From NCBI GenBank assembly GCA_963556695.1, contig CAUWAG010000018.1:558001-622000 (forward strand): DNA of 64,000 nucleotides. Reading direction: 5' to 3'. A model generated the notes under the pieces. The model saw only the letters and a program-made list of their open reading frames with translations. It made no database searches and was not told where the DNA came from. The stretch is from Anthostomella pinea. Its lineage: Eukaryota; Ascomycota; Sordariomycetes; Xylariales; Xylariaceae. Shown here piece after piece: positions 50,813-63,222 of the stretch. The stretch's first letter is position 1. Each line of letters starts with the position of its first letter. A program made the translations under genes and the position numbers.

Positions 50813-52642
50813 GAAGCAGCGATGAGTGGTCCTCAGCCCAAGAGGAGCCCTTTCAGTATTGGTCGAAACCGAGACCTTGGCCCGACCAGATTCGTCCCCG
50901 TCCCAGTTGCATCGCTGGTCGTGCTGCCGCAGCCTGTCCCAAGACCAGCGCAGCAGCCTGAGGTCAAAAACAACATGCAACCGGAACGCGGGATTGCCGA
51001 GACAGTGTGGGCCACCGTCAACGGCACATTGAACGGCACCGCCGGCCTTTGGAGAGCTGGCACCAGATTCTTCACCTCTGTTCGTGCCAACCATCAGGCG
51101 AACCAGGCTGCCCGAGTAGCACAGCCAGTTCAGCCAGTTATCCAGCCGAACGTCCAGCCAATTGTCCCAGTCGAATTGCCGGATGCCCAGGATGAGCAAG
51201 CTGACACACCCACCACCAAGCGCCGCAAGACTGAGCATGATGACGCCAACACCGGCGTCGATGACTTGGGGCTCCCTATCGGCTTCGGCCAGGAGGACCT
51301 CCACGAATCTCCCGTGCAAGATCTTGGCGAAGATTACGGTGATCCAATGGACATCGACTCGGAGTCTGAAACAGATGAGTCTCTGATCAGCAATATTGGT
51401 ATTGGCTCAGGCCAGCAGATGGATGTCGACGCGATGGATATCGACGACACCGCTGAGCTTGCGGAGGAGATGACCTACACCCCGAGAGAACCCCTCCCGG
51501 GATCTCATCGCAGAGCTGTGGCAAGAGCTTTTAAACATCTCCGACCTTCTTTTGCTCCCCTGCCGCCTGCGACTACTCCCCTGCCGCCTGCGACTACTTC
51601 CCCCGCAGCGTCGCCGTCTGCCATCTTGGCTGCCACTGCCACGATCCGCGAACACACTTCCCCCCCATTCTCTAGCAGCAAGTGGTTTGAGTGTCATGGA
51701 GATCGATCATTGCCCGATTTCCCTGCGCAACCACTGCCCAACGACGCTAAGATTCGTGAGTTGGAGCGCCAGAAAGCAGAACGCAAGCGTATCGAGGAGG
51801 AGGCAGACGCTCGTGCTGAGGCAGAGCGACAGGAGGCAGTTGCTCGTGCTGAGGCAGAGCGACAGGCCACTCTACTCAGAGGCATTGGGCTACGCAAGCC
51901 TAAATGCACACTCATTACCAAGCTCTCACCCGAGTGGGAGCAGAAAGCGATCGCCGCGCCCAAGAAGGGCAAGTTTGATGGCCGGGATGTCCACCCAGAC
52001 GGTGTTGCTCTTCACGCCGAGGAGTTTGAAAGGTTGGTTGGACGCGAATCGAATTGGCTCAATGACGACTGCATACATGCCTCCCTCGTGTGCCTGGCCG
52101 CCTCCATCAATCAAGCTGCCGGCATCCGAACCAGGAACAGTACCCCCAAATGCGTCGCCATCTCATCTCTATACTGGGAAGGCTTCTCCGGTGACCAGGG
52201 CAAGCTCTTTCCTAGACCCTTCAGTCGCAATTGGGGCATGACCCCCAAAAACTTTCTCGAAATCGACACCATTCTCATCCCAATCAATCACAACGCTCAC
52301 TGGACTCTACTCGTCATCCGACCGACCCGCAGGACTGTCGCTTACGTCGACTCCTTCCACTCCGCAGGCCGTCACCAGATGACTCTTGCCTATAAATGGC
52401 TGGAGCTATTCCTGGGAGACCGATACGTTGCAAACGACTGGAAGGACGCGCGATATTCGGTACCCTCGCAGACCAACGGCCATGATTGCGGCATGTTTGT
52501 CATCACGAACGCCATTTACCTGGCACTGGGGCTTGATCCCAACAGTTACTCGCAGAAAGACATGCCCCTGCAGCGAAAGCGAATCGCTGCTATGCTGTTG
52601 AACAAGGGTTTCCACGGAGCTTTTGACCTCTCCAAGCTCTGA
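50234..52642 (+). CDS. Ulp1-type SUMO protease (C48 cysteine peptidase), long isoform
   Basis: The long form joins 50234-50671 to 50813-52642 (donor ACG|GTAAGT, acceptor GTCTAG|GAAG, phase 0), giving 755 aa. The C48 triad is complete: His in NHNAHWTLLVI (about 641), Asp in VAYVDSF (about 658) and Cys in SQTNGHDCGMFV (about 705), with the oxyanion Gln in SQTNG. Before it, EFERLVGRESNWLNDDCIHASL is the usual domain start. The central part is disordered with a PPATT direct repeat and an RKTE-type basic patch; a charged helix (ERQKAERKRIEEEADARAEAERQE) precedes the protease. Known role: processing SUMO precursor and removing SUMO from conjugates. The N-terminal 146 residues have a His/Cys cluster (CHRHFTKCNHC). 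The downstream part also has its own ATG at 50822. Confidence 0.85.
50810..50822 (+). promoter_or_regulatory. stop codon doubling as distal 3' splice acceptor
   Basis: TAG at 50810-50812 ends the short reading frame. The same AG is a consensus acceptor (CCGTCTAG|GAAG) whose use splices the upstream exon in frame to GAA GCA GCG ATG, the start of the protease ORF. Confidence 0.5.
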
Positions 52643-54622
52643 TTTTGAGAAGACTGGAGTTAAATGATACCAATATGAATTATAGGCGTTTGGAGAACAC
52701 GGCGTTTGGAATCACTGTCACTGTATAGAAAGGGGGAAGTCCCCAATTGTTGCATCGATTAGTATAGATGAAATCCAATTGTTCAATTAACCTGTGGCTC
52801 TCCTCATAAGTCGTACCTACACCACCAAATTTATCGAATTGGAATAAGCACACTGGAATAAGCATTGGAAGTAATTTATGGAACCACAGCTACTTATTCT
52901 TATATGCTTGTTCTAGTATTATAAATTTTTCTCACTGGCCGGTTGTCGGTGCACTTGTCGGTGCAGTTGTGTCAAGACATGGGGGCTGGCTGTATTGCAG
53001 TTGGCTGGCAAATGGGATATGAAGACAAGGTGCGAATACGTGATTATAACAAAGTGCAGATAGCAGGACGTCTTTAGAATATCATTAATACGCACGTACG
53101 GAGACTTTTGGGGGTTCAGTGTACCAGTCGGTAGGTACCTAGGTAGATAGTCAAGTTCTCCCAACTACTATACATGTATCTAATGTGTAAGTTACTAAGT
53201 AGACGTAGGTAATCAAATACCAAGACATTCGACGACAATACATATAGGGGCGTCGGGAACGGGTGCAAGTTCGAATGCTGTCGGTGCTGGCTCCTGCTCC
53301 AGCTCCTACCACCGTTTGATGGATGTCTCCGTTTGTCCGCTTCGTTCAACCATTTCTGTATCCTCATCTAAGGCTCTTGCGGGTGTGAAGGCTGCCCGGT
53401 CGAGTTGAGTTGACCGTTGAGCCTCGGGCATGGAATGACTGAGATGGATCGGGCTGGGGCTGAGATTGGGGCGGGACAGCTCGATGTGTTGTCTGTATGT
53501 GGAATCGATGGCTTCGTTCAGATTTTTGGGGGAATTTGGTCGGGCAGTGTTGTTGCTGTTGATCTCTGGCGTTGGGGTTCTCTGCTGCAGAGGTGATGAT
53601 TATATCCTCCCTACGTACCTACGGTACACCGGGACGCCTTGTTGTTGTGAATTGGCATGCGGCTTGGTTCGTTGGGGCACGTATTGGTTATGTAGGTACG
53701 TATGACGATGATGCCCTAAAAGACCTCGCGAGGCGCGTCTTGCTGTGTGTGTATGAACGCGTACGCTGTTGTGCGGTATAAAAGGCGCTTCTCATCACCG
53801 TATGATCGAGTCGCCTTTTCCAGGGACCCGTCATTGCGAGTGTTGTGAAGGAAGGTTGATTCACGGTTGCAGGATCTACGTGTATGGCAGAGCGGTCCGC
53901 TCGTTCGGCCGGACCTTGTCCAGGCTACGTGTGAGGGCTTCGTCGGGTTGCGTATTATCCATCCGTAACTACCTACTTTACCTTCGGTGCCCACGGGAAT
54001 TTGTTCTGGGGACCATGATGGGGCCATCGACAGCTTTCAAGATAAGATACGCTGGGGTGCCATGTTGCGAATGTCCGCTCCGCGTGCCGATGACCAGCTT
54101 GGCGGCGGCGAGGTGTAGTCAAGTCACGGTGGGCGACGTGCTGAGCGTCAAGTTGCTGTTCCTGATTCATTGAGTAGTAACCTCCGTCGTTCACGAGCAC
54201 TAAGATACCTGAACACGCATTGATTTCATAGTGACGATGGTGAGGCTTCAGGTGGTGTATGCAAGTACCAAAGCAAGGGTATCTCAAGATTCCACTACCT
54301 AGCGGTATGGTAGACTGACCGTGGTGGTCGTCTCAAAAAGCCATATAGAACATCCTCCTATCTACCTGCCCGCTGCCCAAGCTGGCGCAGCAGGCATAGA
54401 ACGCCAGCCAATGCAAAATGGATATCATCCCCGGTATCTATCCATCTAGGTGTAATGTAATGTGGACCCAATTCTGTCCATCTCGGTCCATATTCCCGGC
54501 CCAATATCAGGAGTAAATGGAGCTCCCTTCATCTGCTGTTGGAACACCGGGATTCCAGGTTCCTTTTCGTTGTTTGCCTCGTTCGCTTCTACCCAGATTA
54601 GGGTGGCTCGTGAGGTCTCGAC
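52643..54622. other. intergenic region (2 kb)
   Basis: Between the 3' ends of the SUMO-protease and carrier genes. It contains the repeat at 52841-53070 and several TAGGTACCTAGG / CGTACCTACGGTAC motifs (near 53135 and 53610). The open frames are short and unsupported. Confidence 0.5.
52841..53070. repeat. diverged MITE-like copy related to 25301-25571
   Basis: Read on the minus strand it shows, in order, GTCCTGCTATCTGCAC, GCACCTTGTCT, CCAGCCAACTGCAATA, CTGCACCGACAA repeats, then GCTTATTCC motifs. The first four blocks occur in the same order on the plus strand at 25301-25470, and the GCTTATTCC module matches 24997-25070. It lacks a clear second terminal repeat, so it is probably a decayed copy. 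Confidence 0.55.
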
Positions 54623-57124
54623 TCAATGCAGGTCCATGATCGCTTTCGCATTCTCATATACCATCCACGTGATACTAAGTGCGGGTGCTACTTTGAGAAG
54701 ATTCGGCATCAGACCCTTGTAGAGCCCTCGCATGCCCTCGTTCTTTACCGTCTTCTGCGCCACGTCCCAAATACCTGTGTACTTTGCCGGGTGCATGCTG
54801 GTGCCTTGTGTTTGTAGCCGAGTGCGGAGGACGTTCAGTGGATAGACGACACTCGCACCGAAAGCACCAGAAGATGCGCCCATGATTCCTGTCATGATGG
54901 TACTGGGTTTGGCGTCCTCTTCGTGGCACCCGGTGCGCTTGGCCTTGTACGTCACGTAGGTGGCCTTCAGAAGCTCGAATGTTCCCATATCAATTGCTGA
55001 ATAGGGGAACATGCCGATCAGCCCCGCCGTGACACCACGGTAGGCGGCTCGAGCACCACCTTCTGCCAGCATCTTGCGTGCTGTCTCAAGCAGAAGAGCA
55101 TTGCCTCGAGGACCGCCAGAGACATATTCAGACTGCAGACTACCAACAACGTCAGCCACCATTGGAGGTACCGATATCCTGAGAAGCTTACCGGAACTTC
55201 AGTGTATCGAGAGGATAGACACAAAACCTGGAAACGCCAATTAGCATACCCCTTGATATGGGCCTACCAGGGGCGAACATACTGTGCGGCCATACCAGCG
55301 ACACCTCCCGCAACGAACTTGGAGTACGGGTTGATGTGATGTGTATCGCCATGTCCCTCGAAGTTAGCAAGGGCCTTCTTGGCAGCTTCATATGCGCCGA
55401 ACTAGTTGCGCGGTCAGCTTCTCCAAGACCAGCGAGGTGCGTCACTGAGGGAGGTATGTACTCTTATCGCTGTCTCGGGCATGATCTTGACGACATTGAG
55501 TCCATTTCCTGGTAGACAGCATTAGCCTGCGAGTTGGAGGAAGACCGCCGATTGAGTGGTTCTTACCCGCGAAGAAGCCGCGAATGCCTCCAGCCTTATA
55601 CAGGTCGGTGACCGCCGTGACAAGGGGTTTTCCGGTATTCTTGAGAGCTGCAAGGGGCCGGCCGTTCTTAGCGGCGTCGAGGACGACATTGGCGCTCGCC
55701 TTGGTGTTGACAAGGAGGTAGACTTTTAGTCGGTCGAGAGGCGCAGTGGCCGTTCGCGAAATGCCTCCCGCGACAGCACCGGCCACGAAGTAGCCTGGTT
55801 CGGGGAGGTATCTGGTCAGCAACGATTTCTTCGCCTTGTCACGCGTAGCAAGTTCAGTTTGGGTCGGTTCATCTTCTCCTCCCCCACGCAAGGAAACGTG
55901 TGTGGCGGTAGGGTTAGTTTTCAGAGCTTGCTTGGCTACTCGAGCACGCTGCTGCGAAGCGGCTGCCTCCATGTCGTCGGCGCCGTCGACTTGTGGAATT
56001 ACTTGTGTCGTTGCGGGTATCTGTGGTGACGGACTGGCTGAGGAGGCCGAGGGTGGAGGGGATGGCGAGGGCGGCGTGAGACTGTTGCTCGGAGGCTCCG
56101 CAGTGGGAGATGCGACTCTTAAGATTGAACCAAAAAGAGTGGACAGAAGAGAGCCTTTAGTCGTACCTATGCCCTGAGCTGTTTCCTCGCTGACCACCGA
56201 ATCACCCTCCGAGTTGAGAGTGAGAACCTCTGAGTAGAAAGTGAAAACCGCACGCAGTGTCGTTGTTGGATCAGAATTGGGCATGAATAGCAGAAAGTTT
56301 CTGGCCCAAAATAGGTCAGCTAGTGCCTTTTTTCGACTGAATGCAAGGTCCGTCCTGCGCTATGCAATTTGCTCATTGTACAGCGCCAATTGCCACATTG
56401 TTCAGGGTGCACTGATACCGCGGAACAATGGCAACTTTGCCACATAATTCAAGCCCAAGCTGATACACATCATAATCACCAAAGGCGCGACTGGAAAGCG
56501 GGCGAGTTGACTGTAACGTACCGCCACTCCTCATACGTTATATATCCATCTCTGTTGTGGTCGATGTCCTGGAAGAACGCATCCAATCGGCGCAGGGGGA
56601 CCGCGATGCCAGCGCGTTGGAACGCGCCATGAAGCTCCTCTTTATCCAACTTTCCATCTCGGTCTCGGTCTATTTTCTTGAACAATTGAAAAAGCTGACG
56701 TTCAGCTGCTTCGACGAAGACTCGGAATTCTGTTGTTACATCAGCCTCAAGTGACTTGACCTGACTCGAAGCTCCAGAATCGGGAGGAGTTCGAGATGGG
56801 GCACCTGGGGCGGACTATACAGACCTTCGTACTCTATCTTTCCATCGCCATTGGTATCGACGACCTTTATGATGTTCTTGAGCATGTCGTCGGCATTCTT
56901 CAATGCTGCCCATTGTCAGGAGTTTTCAAGTGAACAGCAGCCAAACAAGTCCATTACTTACGGTGATCAATTCGCTTGAGACCACGCTGCAATCCCTTCC
57001 AGTCGAGTGCCCCCTTGTTCTGGTAATCGAGCTTCTTCCACAGTTGCTCCACGCGCGCATCACGCTGGTTCTGGCTCTCCTCCAGGTCCATCTCGAGTTC
57101 GGTGACCACGTCAGGAAGCTTCAT
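54623..57124 (-). CDS. EF-hand mitochondrial ATP-Mg/Pi carrier (Sal1/SCaMC type), eight exons
   Basis: Exons 57124-56962, 56905-56825, 56729-56522, 56300-55567, 55508-55462, 55401-55283, 55227-55192 and 55139-54623 sum to 1905 nt, giving 634 aa. The N-terminal quarter has EF-hand loops (VVDTNGDGKIEYEEF; KIDRDRDGKLDKEEL; DIDHNRDGYITYEEW) after a degenerate first hand (LDYQNKGALDWKGL). The C-terminal half has three carrier repeats with the PxD/ExxR signature (TAPLDRLK; VYPLDTLKFRLQ; VYPLNVLRTRLQTQG) and NGLNVVKIMPETAIRF. Family role: calcium-regulated exchange of ATP-Mg for phosphate across the inner mitochondrial membrane. A long Ser/Pro-rich, low-complexity linker (TPPSPSPPPSASSAS) between the two halves is unusual in length. 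The third repeat has N in place of D in the PxD motif (YPLN), a common variation. Confidence 0.93.
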
Positions 57125-57792
57125 GTTCGAAGATCATGACAGCGCGCGAGGACGGAGAGGAGCCGGTCGCGAGAGGACTGTCGGAGGAGGTTACGGGTAT
57201 GGCATTTCGGTCGGGCCAAGTTGGTCAGTGTCTCGGATTGGATCATTCCCTCACGAACGAGCTTGGATTGATGTCGGTGATGTGATGCCGGGGTGAGCGC
57301 AAAAGAACAAGCCCTCCGCAATGTGCTAAAGGGAACAGGGATGCGACGTGAAAGACCGAAAGACCAAAAGCCCCAGGCCGCTAGTGCTAACGGGCAGCGA
57401 TAAGCCCGATAAGGGATAGGCGGGCGTTAGCGCGGGCATGACGATGCGACCGTGCGTTGTCTTTATTGAGCACTGTAATACAGGCGGCTCTATAGCGCTT
57501 TCATACAGTATGGAATCTTCCATCGGAGCACGGACCCCCTACGGCCGAGCCAGCGTCCCAGGGGCATTCCATCCCGTCCCCCGGGCATTGCCGTTGAACT
57601 TTACTCGCAAGTACCTTCAGCCCTCCTCCAGAACATCTACATATGTAAGCCACCAATTCAGCCTTGACTGCTGAGTTGGGGTTTATTAGAGACTCTGGCA
57701 GCCAATATGAGCTACCACATTGGGCCCATCTAGCCCACCCCTTCGGACCTTCGTCTCTTCTAGGCTGGAGAAGCCCGTGAGAGCAGATCATC
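57125..57792. promoter_or_regulatory. divergent promoter region (668 bp)
   Basis: Lies between the start codons of the mitochondrial carrier (minus) and cyclin C (plus). It must contain both promoters. No TATA box or other element stands out. Confidence 0.5.
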
Positions 57793-58872
57793 ATGGCCGC
57801 CAACTACTGGGAGTCGACGCAACGGCGCTTCTGGCAGTTCTCGAAAGACGAGCTTGCCCAGATGCGCGAGAAGCTTGAGGATAGCGAGCAAAACTTGGTC
57901 CAGATGTACCCCTTGCCCCAGCGGAGGCACTTGAACATCTACATCAACCAACGTAAGACTCCGTCGCAAACAGACAGACATGCGGTTAGGAACCTCGGAC
58001 TGACTGGCTTGTGCTACCAGAGATCAACCGCCTGGGCAAGAGACTCGGAGTGAGACAGCAGGCAGTTGCCACTGCTCAACTCTACATCAAGCGTTTCTAT
58101 TGCAAGGTCGAGATACGCCGAACGAATCCATACCTGGTCATCACCACTGCTCTCTACCTAGCTTGCAAGATGGAAGAAACCCCGCAGCATATCAGACTCC
58201 TCGTTACGGAGTCACGCTCTCTATGGCCAGGTAGGAGTCACCATTCTGCAGCTCGCACGACAAGGGCGGACTAACGAGGGGACCAACGTCTGTCTAGATT
58301 TCCTGGCTGTCGACGTGTCGCGGCTCGGCGAATGCGAGTTCTTCCTCATCTCCGAGATGAACTCGCACCTGATCATCCATCAACCCTATCGAACCTTGAC
58401 GAACCTCCAGTCCGACTTTTACCTTTCCCAAGACGAGATAAACCTGGCCCTGTCGGTGATCAACGATCATTATATGACCGACCTTCCCCTACTATACCCA
58501 CCGCATCTCATTGCTCTCACAGCTATCCTGCTCTCTCTCGTGCTCCGCCCGAATCCCGCGCCTGGTGGCACAGCGGCGAACATGGCCGCAGCGACGGCAG
58601 CTCTCGCACAAGCCCAAGCCAGAACTGGTGCCGGTGGAAGCGTTCATGGTACACCTGGTGCCCCTGAGAAGGACAGGCACCAAGAAGCCCGAGTGGGAAA
58701 GGTGCAGAGATTCGCGGCTTTCCTTGCTGAGAGTAATGTTGATATGGAGGGCATGATCGACTGTACACAGGAGTTGATTTCGTTTTACGAATGCCACGAG
58801 CAGTATAACGACAAGATGACCCGGGAGCAGATCAATCGCTTCGTGAAGGCGAGAGGTTTAGATAAGGCTTGA
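57793..58872 (+). CDS. ssn8: cyclin C, Mediator kinase-module subunit (Ssn8/Srb11)
   Basis: Exons 57793-57952, 58021-58230 and 58298-58872 sum to 945 nt, giving 314 aa. The N-terminus ([14 protein letters not shown]) and first cyclin fold ([55 protein letters not shown]) match fungal cyclin C. The second fold follows ([47 protein letters not shown]). An Ala/Gly-rich insertion ([18 protein letters not shown]) separates the last helices, as in other filamentous fungi. Known role: partner of Cdk8/Ssn3 in the Mediator kinase module, acting on RNA polymerase II and transcription factors. Confidence 0.95.
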
Positions 58873-61800
58873 ACAGGCACAGAAACCGACATGGCTACGA
58901 GTCTTGCGCGAGACACTTGACCAGAGCCCATTCGGCTGTCGTTCGACCCAGCGTCCCGATCACAATTCAGCAATATCTATAGCCAAGGGGCGGTATACGG
59001 TACATCATAGCGTTAAGCGTGATTAGATCAGCGAGATTGAATTTTATTAGACTTGGCTTTGGCTCCGCTTGACACGACCCAGATCACTACGAGTACCGGA
59101 GGATAACTGAAGTAAGAGGGCCATCGACAAGAAGTTTGTATTGGTCCATGTAGGTACCATGATAATGACATGAACGCCATACCAGATATTTCGATCTCGC
59201 CATGTGACTTTAAAAAACTATTAAGTAGCCCTTTCACAGTTGACACTTTTCGTATGTGCCATGTCAGCCCACGTTCATCCCCTATCCGTGGTGTCTCTCC
59301 TTGCCAGGGACGCAAGTAACCTTCAATTGAGAGAGGTCAGGAGGTCTGCGGACTTGTGGTAGAACCCTAATTTGACCCCTTGCATTGATTATCCTACCAA
59401 GACTGATCACCTGCGCATTTCAATACATTCCAGCTTTTCCCGATGAACAGGTCTCAGCAGTATCTCGAGGGACGGGAGCAGATGCTAATTGGAAGTCGTG
59501 AAATCCGAGACATATGTACAAGAACAATGCGACGTCGACAAGAATAGCGTGGTGCGTCGAGGCCCTGCCCCCCTCGCATATGGCATCGGCAGGGCAGCAG
59601 CTTGCAGATGGGGATGCACGCACAGCAATGCCGCAGTTGGCGAAGCGATTTCCCATTCGCCACGCTTTCTGAAGAATGTAATGTGGCCACGAGAGCACGG
59701 CACTGGGGGAACGTTTTCGAATGGAACGGCGCTGTGGCAGTGCTCAGGGACTCTTCGTGAGGCAAATGCCACCATTCCAGGCCTCCCCAAAATCAACGTC
59801 GTTCTCTCTTCAACGACTGGCTGGAACTCCTGCCGCAAGCAGCATTTCGACGGCTTCTTATCCAAAACAGGACAGGTCTGGGAGGTGGTGCAGCTGGAGC
59901 GTTTCTGATATCGCTGCCCTGCAGACTGCAGACACGCAGGGCAGCCACCTCCAGAAATCTCCCCACACTGCACAGCCGGGCAGTGCTCTATGCAAGGGGG
60001 CAGGGGGGATCGAGATAACTGCGGAATTGCAGGTTTATCGTCAATGTTTGATTGTTTATTGTCCCACTTGGAGATACCAGGCAGTCGACTCGTCGAGGCA
60101 GTGTTCACGCAAGACCGAGAGATTGCTCAGATTCAGACTGATCTGTGAGATAGCAGTAAGATTGATCTTCGAGTACGGCTATAAGATGGAATCCTCCTGC
60201 ACCTGTTCACATCAGATAGGCAGATAGATCGTCATGTCAGCATGCGACAGTGCGCCATCTCATGATCGTGTTACCTGGTTACGTGTAACGACTATGGAGC
60301 CACAGGTGGACACGGAAAAACATCCATGTATGGCATGGATCATCAGGTGGTGGGAGCTTGGAGATGATGACATCTCCCCATGCCCTGCCTCGATACAGCG
60401 GTAGCTCCAAAATCCATCCTTTTGCCGCTGTCGTCACCCGCGGCTGTGGCATTCCCAAAGTGGGTGAGATGGCCGCGAGGGGGCGTTTGGGCGGCAAGGC
60501 ATGTCATTGTCGATCGGCAGTGAGTCGACAGCAACCCATGGTGATGACACTCGAGGGTCGAAAGACTGTCAATTCTCCTGGAGGATTCTCGAGGCTGCCG
60601 AGGTGTCCTGGCGACGACGATTCGGGAAGGCCGTCAAGGTCACATTCCTCAGGGTCCTGGATCCTGTTCTCGCCTATTTTGGGGTTGTTGAATAGGGGAC
60701 CAGAAGGTGTTATCATCACACACGGCGGTAACTTGGGTTGGCAGTTGCCAGTTGGACAATTGCTGGCCATTCGATTGACAGATGGAGGTCCCGACCTCCG
60801 ATGATCCGCGGTATCTTGATGGCCAAAATAGCATACTATTATGGTAGGGCCACCTATCGCCTGCCAGAGTGGGCCAGCAAATGACACAGTAGGCAGCCGA
60901 TATCACAGCGAACGAGATTGGGTCAACCGTCGAGTATGCATGATAATGCACAACGCACCGTAATGTGACCGTAACTAAGAAATGGTGGCCGAGTGGGCCT
61001 CACAATATCGCTGATTCCGCTTGAAACACATGGTCCTCTCCTCGGTCCTCATACGGTCAGCTATGGCCACTCTCGAGAACTGAAACTGCATCAATGAAAA
61101 CAAGCACGACGCAGTCAGCGACTGAATGAAGAAGCACGCAAGCAGACGCTGACACGACACGCAGTCGACCCCTACCTTGGCCTGCTTGGCTGCTTGGCTG
61201 CACACGTACTGCTGCCTGCGTTGCCGCGGTCGATATGCTGCAATCCTGTCTGACAAGCAGGAGGCAGGAGTCCGTGATCAACCACCTCCAGCCGCCCAGA
61301 ATCCTTCTACTGTACACAGTACGGCGGACACGCGGACTCGCAGGGTGTCCCAGACTCCCAGCAGTCTCACCGTTCACGATGCACGAGACCCTTGATCATG
61401 CCCACTTGCACTGCGACGGTGGTGGATCTACCGATAGCGGGCCCTGGCCAAACATGCATCCATCCAACCATCAAGCATCATCAAGACGAACGCTCGGGCC
61501 CAAACTGCAGTGTCGATGGTCACAGTGCCCGAGCCCCAGTCCTTTTTACGCAAGCCGAAGGCCGAACTCGAATACTAATGGTGGCACCCAATTATGCAAA
61601 GTCAGCTGGTCTGCATGTCCTGCTACGCTATCGCCGCAGGACCACCGGCCTAGCCCCAGGAAGTCGAAGGGAGTTTCATGAGATTGGGACGATATCAACG
61701 GCGGCAGGTCTCACTCGCAACGAGGGTCCGGCCAGGTCCGATGTCATGTAGCAAAAGGGGGGAGGCTGTGAGCAATCTCAGACCTGTTGTGAAATGTCTC

Positions 61801-63222
61801 TACTCTGAACCTGGAAGCCAGCAATGATTAGATTTTCATGACTAGGCGCCATAGTATGTGATGATACGAGGAGGTTATCGAATGGATCTCGCTCGTCGGT
61901 GTTGAAAAGGGGGCATCGACTTCTGAGGGGTTGAGAGAAAGGAATCCGGGGTTCACGATGGACTCATCATCATCAGACTCCTCTCACTGTCTCTATGTAA
62001 ACCAGCCTCAAATGTTACTTACCCAGATTACCTACCTGCGTAGTCAACTAACATGGTGATAGATGGACCGACCTCATGATTCTTGGTTGATATCTATGTA
62101 TTGCAATATTAAAGACTTTGGAGAGCAAAACAGACCATCCCATCAACTACAATTGATGACCACCGGGTCTTTTATTGTGAGGTCTGATGATGTACAAGTA
62201 ATCAATTGTTCGGGCTTCGATTGGGCCTAACAACTGAAGGAAGATGCATCCCCCCGCCCACCGCCATCATTGTTGTGCTGCTACCACCTGCAGCCTCGGA
62301 GTGGTAGACAGTGAGAGGATGGGTTGCAAGGGAATTGGCGGTCTGCAGCAGCAATCTGCCATCGGCACTGTGTGCAGTGCTGCAAGTGACAAAGCCAGCC
62401 CCATCTTGCACATGCTAGGCCTCAACCGTGCTAGCGCCCAAAGACGTCTGGGCAATCTGTCCAATGAGCCTCGGTGGCGACTCGCCTGTCATTCGTCAAG
62501 CGGCTGGCTTATGGAGCTGCTGCTCTTCCCTACACGCACTAAGCCCTCTTGGGTCAAGACCCCAGCCCAGCCAGCCCAGCGTCGCTCCAGGAGGTCGCCT
62601 GGCTCGCCTGGCTCGCTGCTGGCACTGCTGCCGTTCTCTGCCACTCAGCGCCATTGCCCGCCCTCCTTGAACCCTTCACCCGCCCGTCTTCTTCACAGCC
62701 TGTCCAATCCAACAAAATCCTTCGCCTTCTCCGACCGCACAGCTTGCCCTGCTCCGTCCCCTCTCCCGCCTTCTCCCTCCTCACTCTATCGATCCTACCA
62801 CTCACAACTTACAACTCACCCACACCCACATCACGCCTCCCACGCCTCCCACGCCTCTCCCAACCTCGACCTCCGACTTGACAACTACAACCACAAAACG
62901 CTATCTTTCTTTGGGGCCCCGACTTTGACTGACCGACGCACAATTCGACTCGCTCCCGTCTCATCTTTGCCGACGCCTCCCTATTGCTCAACACTTGGAC
63001 AGTTTCATTGTTGTTGCTGTTTCAAAGCTGCTGTTTTAATACCGCAAAGCTCGGCTGCCCGCACAACAGCCCCCATCTAAACAATAGCGCACGTACACTC
63101 GTACACACCGCCACCCAACCAGCCAACGGCGTCTCTGCTGTCCAACCATCCCTTCCTCGCAACGATCACGACGGCTTCAGTGGCTTCATACTCAGCATCT
63201 TTAACCAACAAAGAGTATCATA
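58873..63222. other. gene-poor region (4.3 kb) ending in a long leader-like tract
   Basis: No protein gene is supported. Plus-strand frames at 59489-59908, 61392-61751 and 62244-63080 and minus-strand 59485-60108 show no coding signature. From about 62.6 to 63.2 kb the plus strand becomes strongly pyrimidine-rich (TCCC, CTCC, CACC runs), which in these fungi marks the promoter and long 5' leader of the downstream gene at 63223. Confidence 0.5.

Noticed and set aside
59485..60108. Overlapping frames on both strands at 59.5-60.1 kb
   Set aside because: Neither strand shows domains, codon bias or splice signals.
62244..63080. 278-codon plus-strand frame ahead of the last gene
   Set aside because: It reads through a pyrimidine-rich leader; Pro/Ser/His runs reflect base composition rather than coding.
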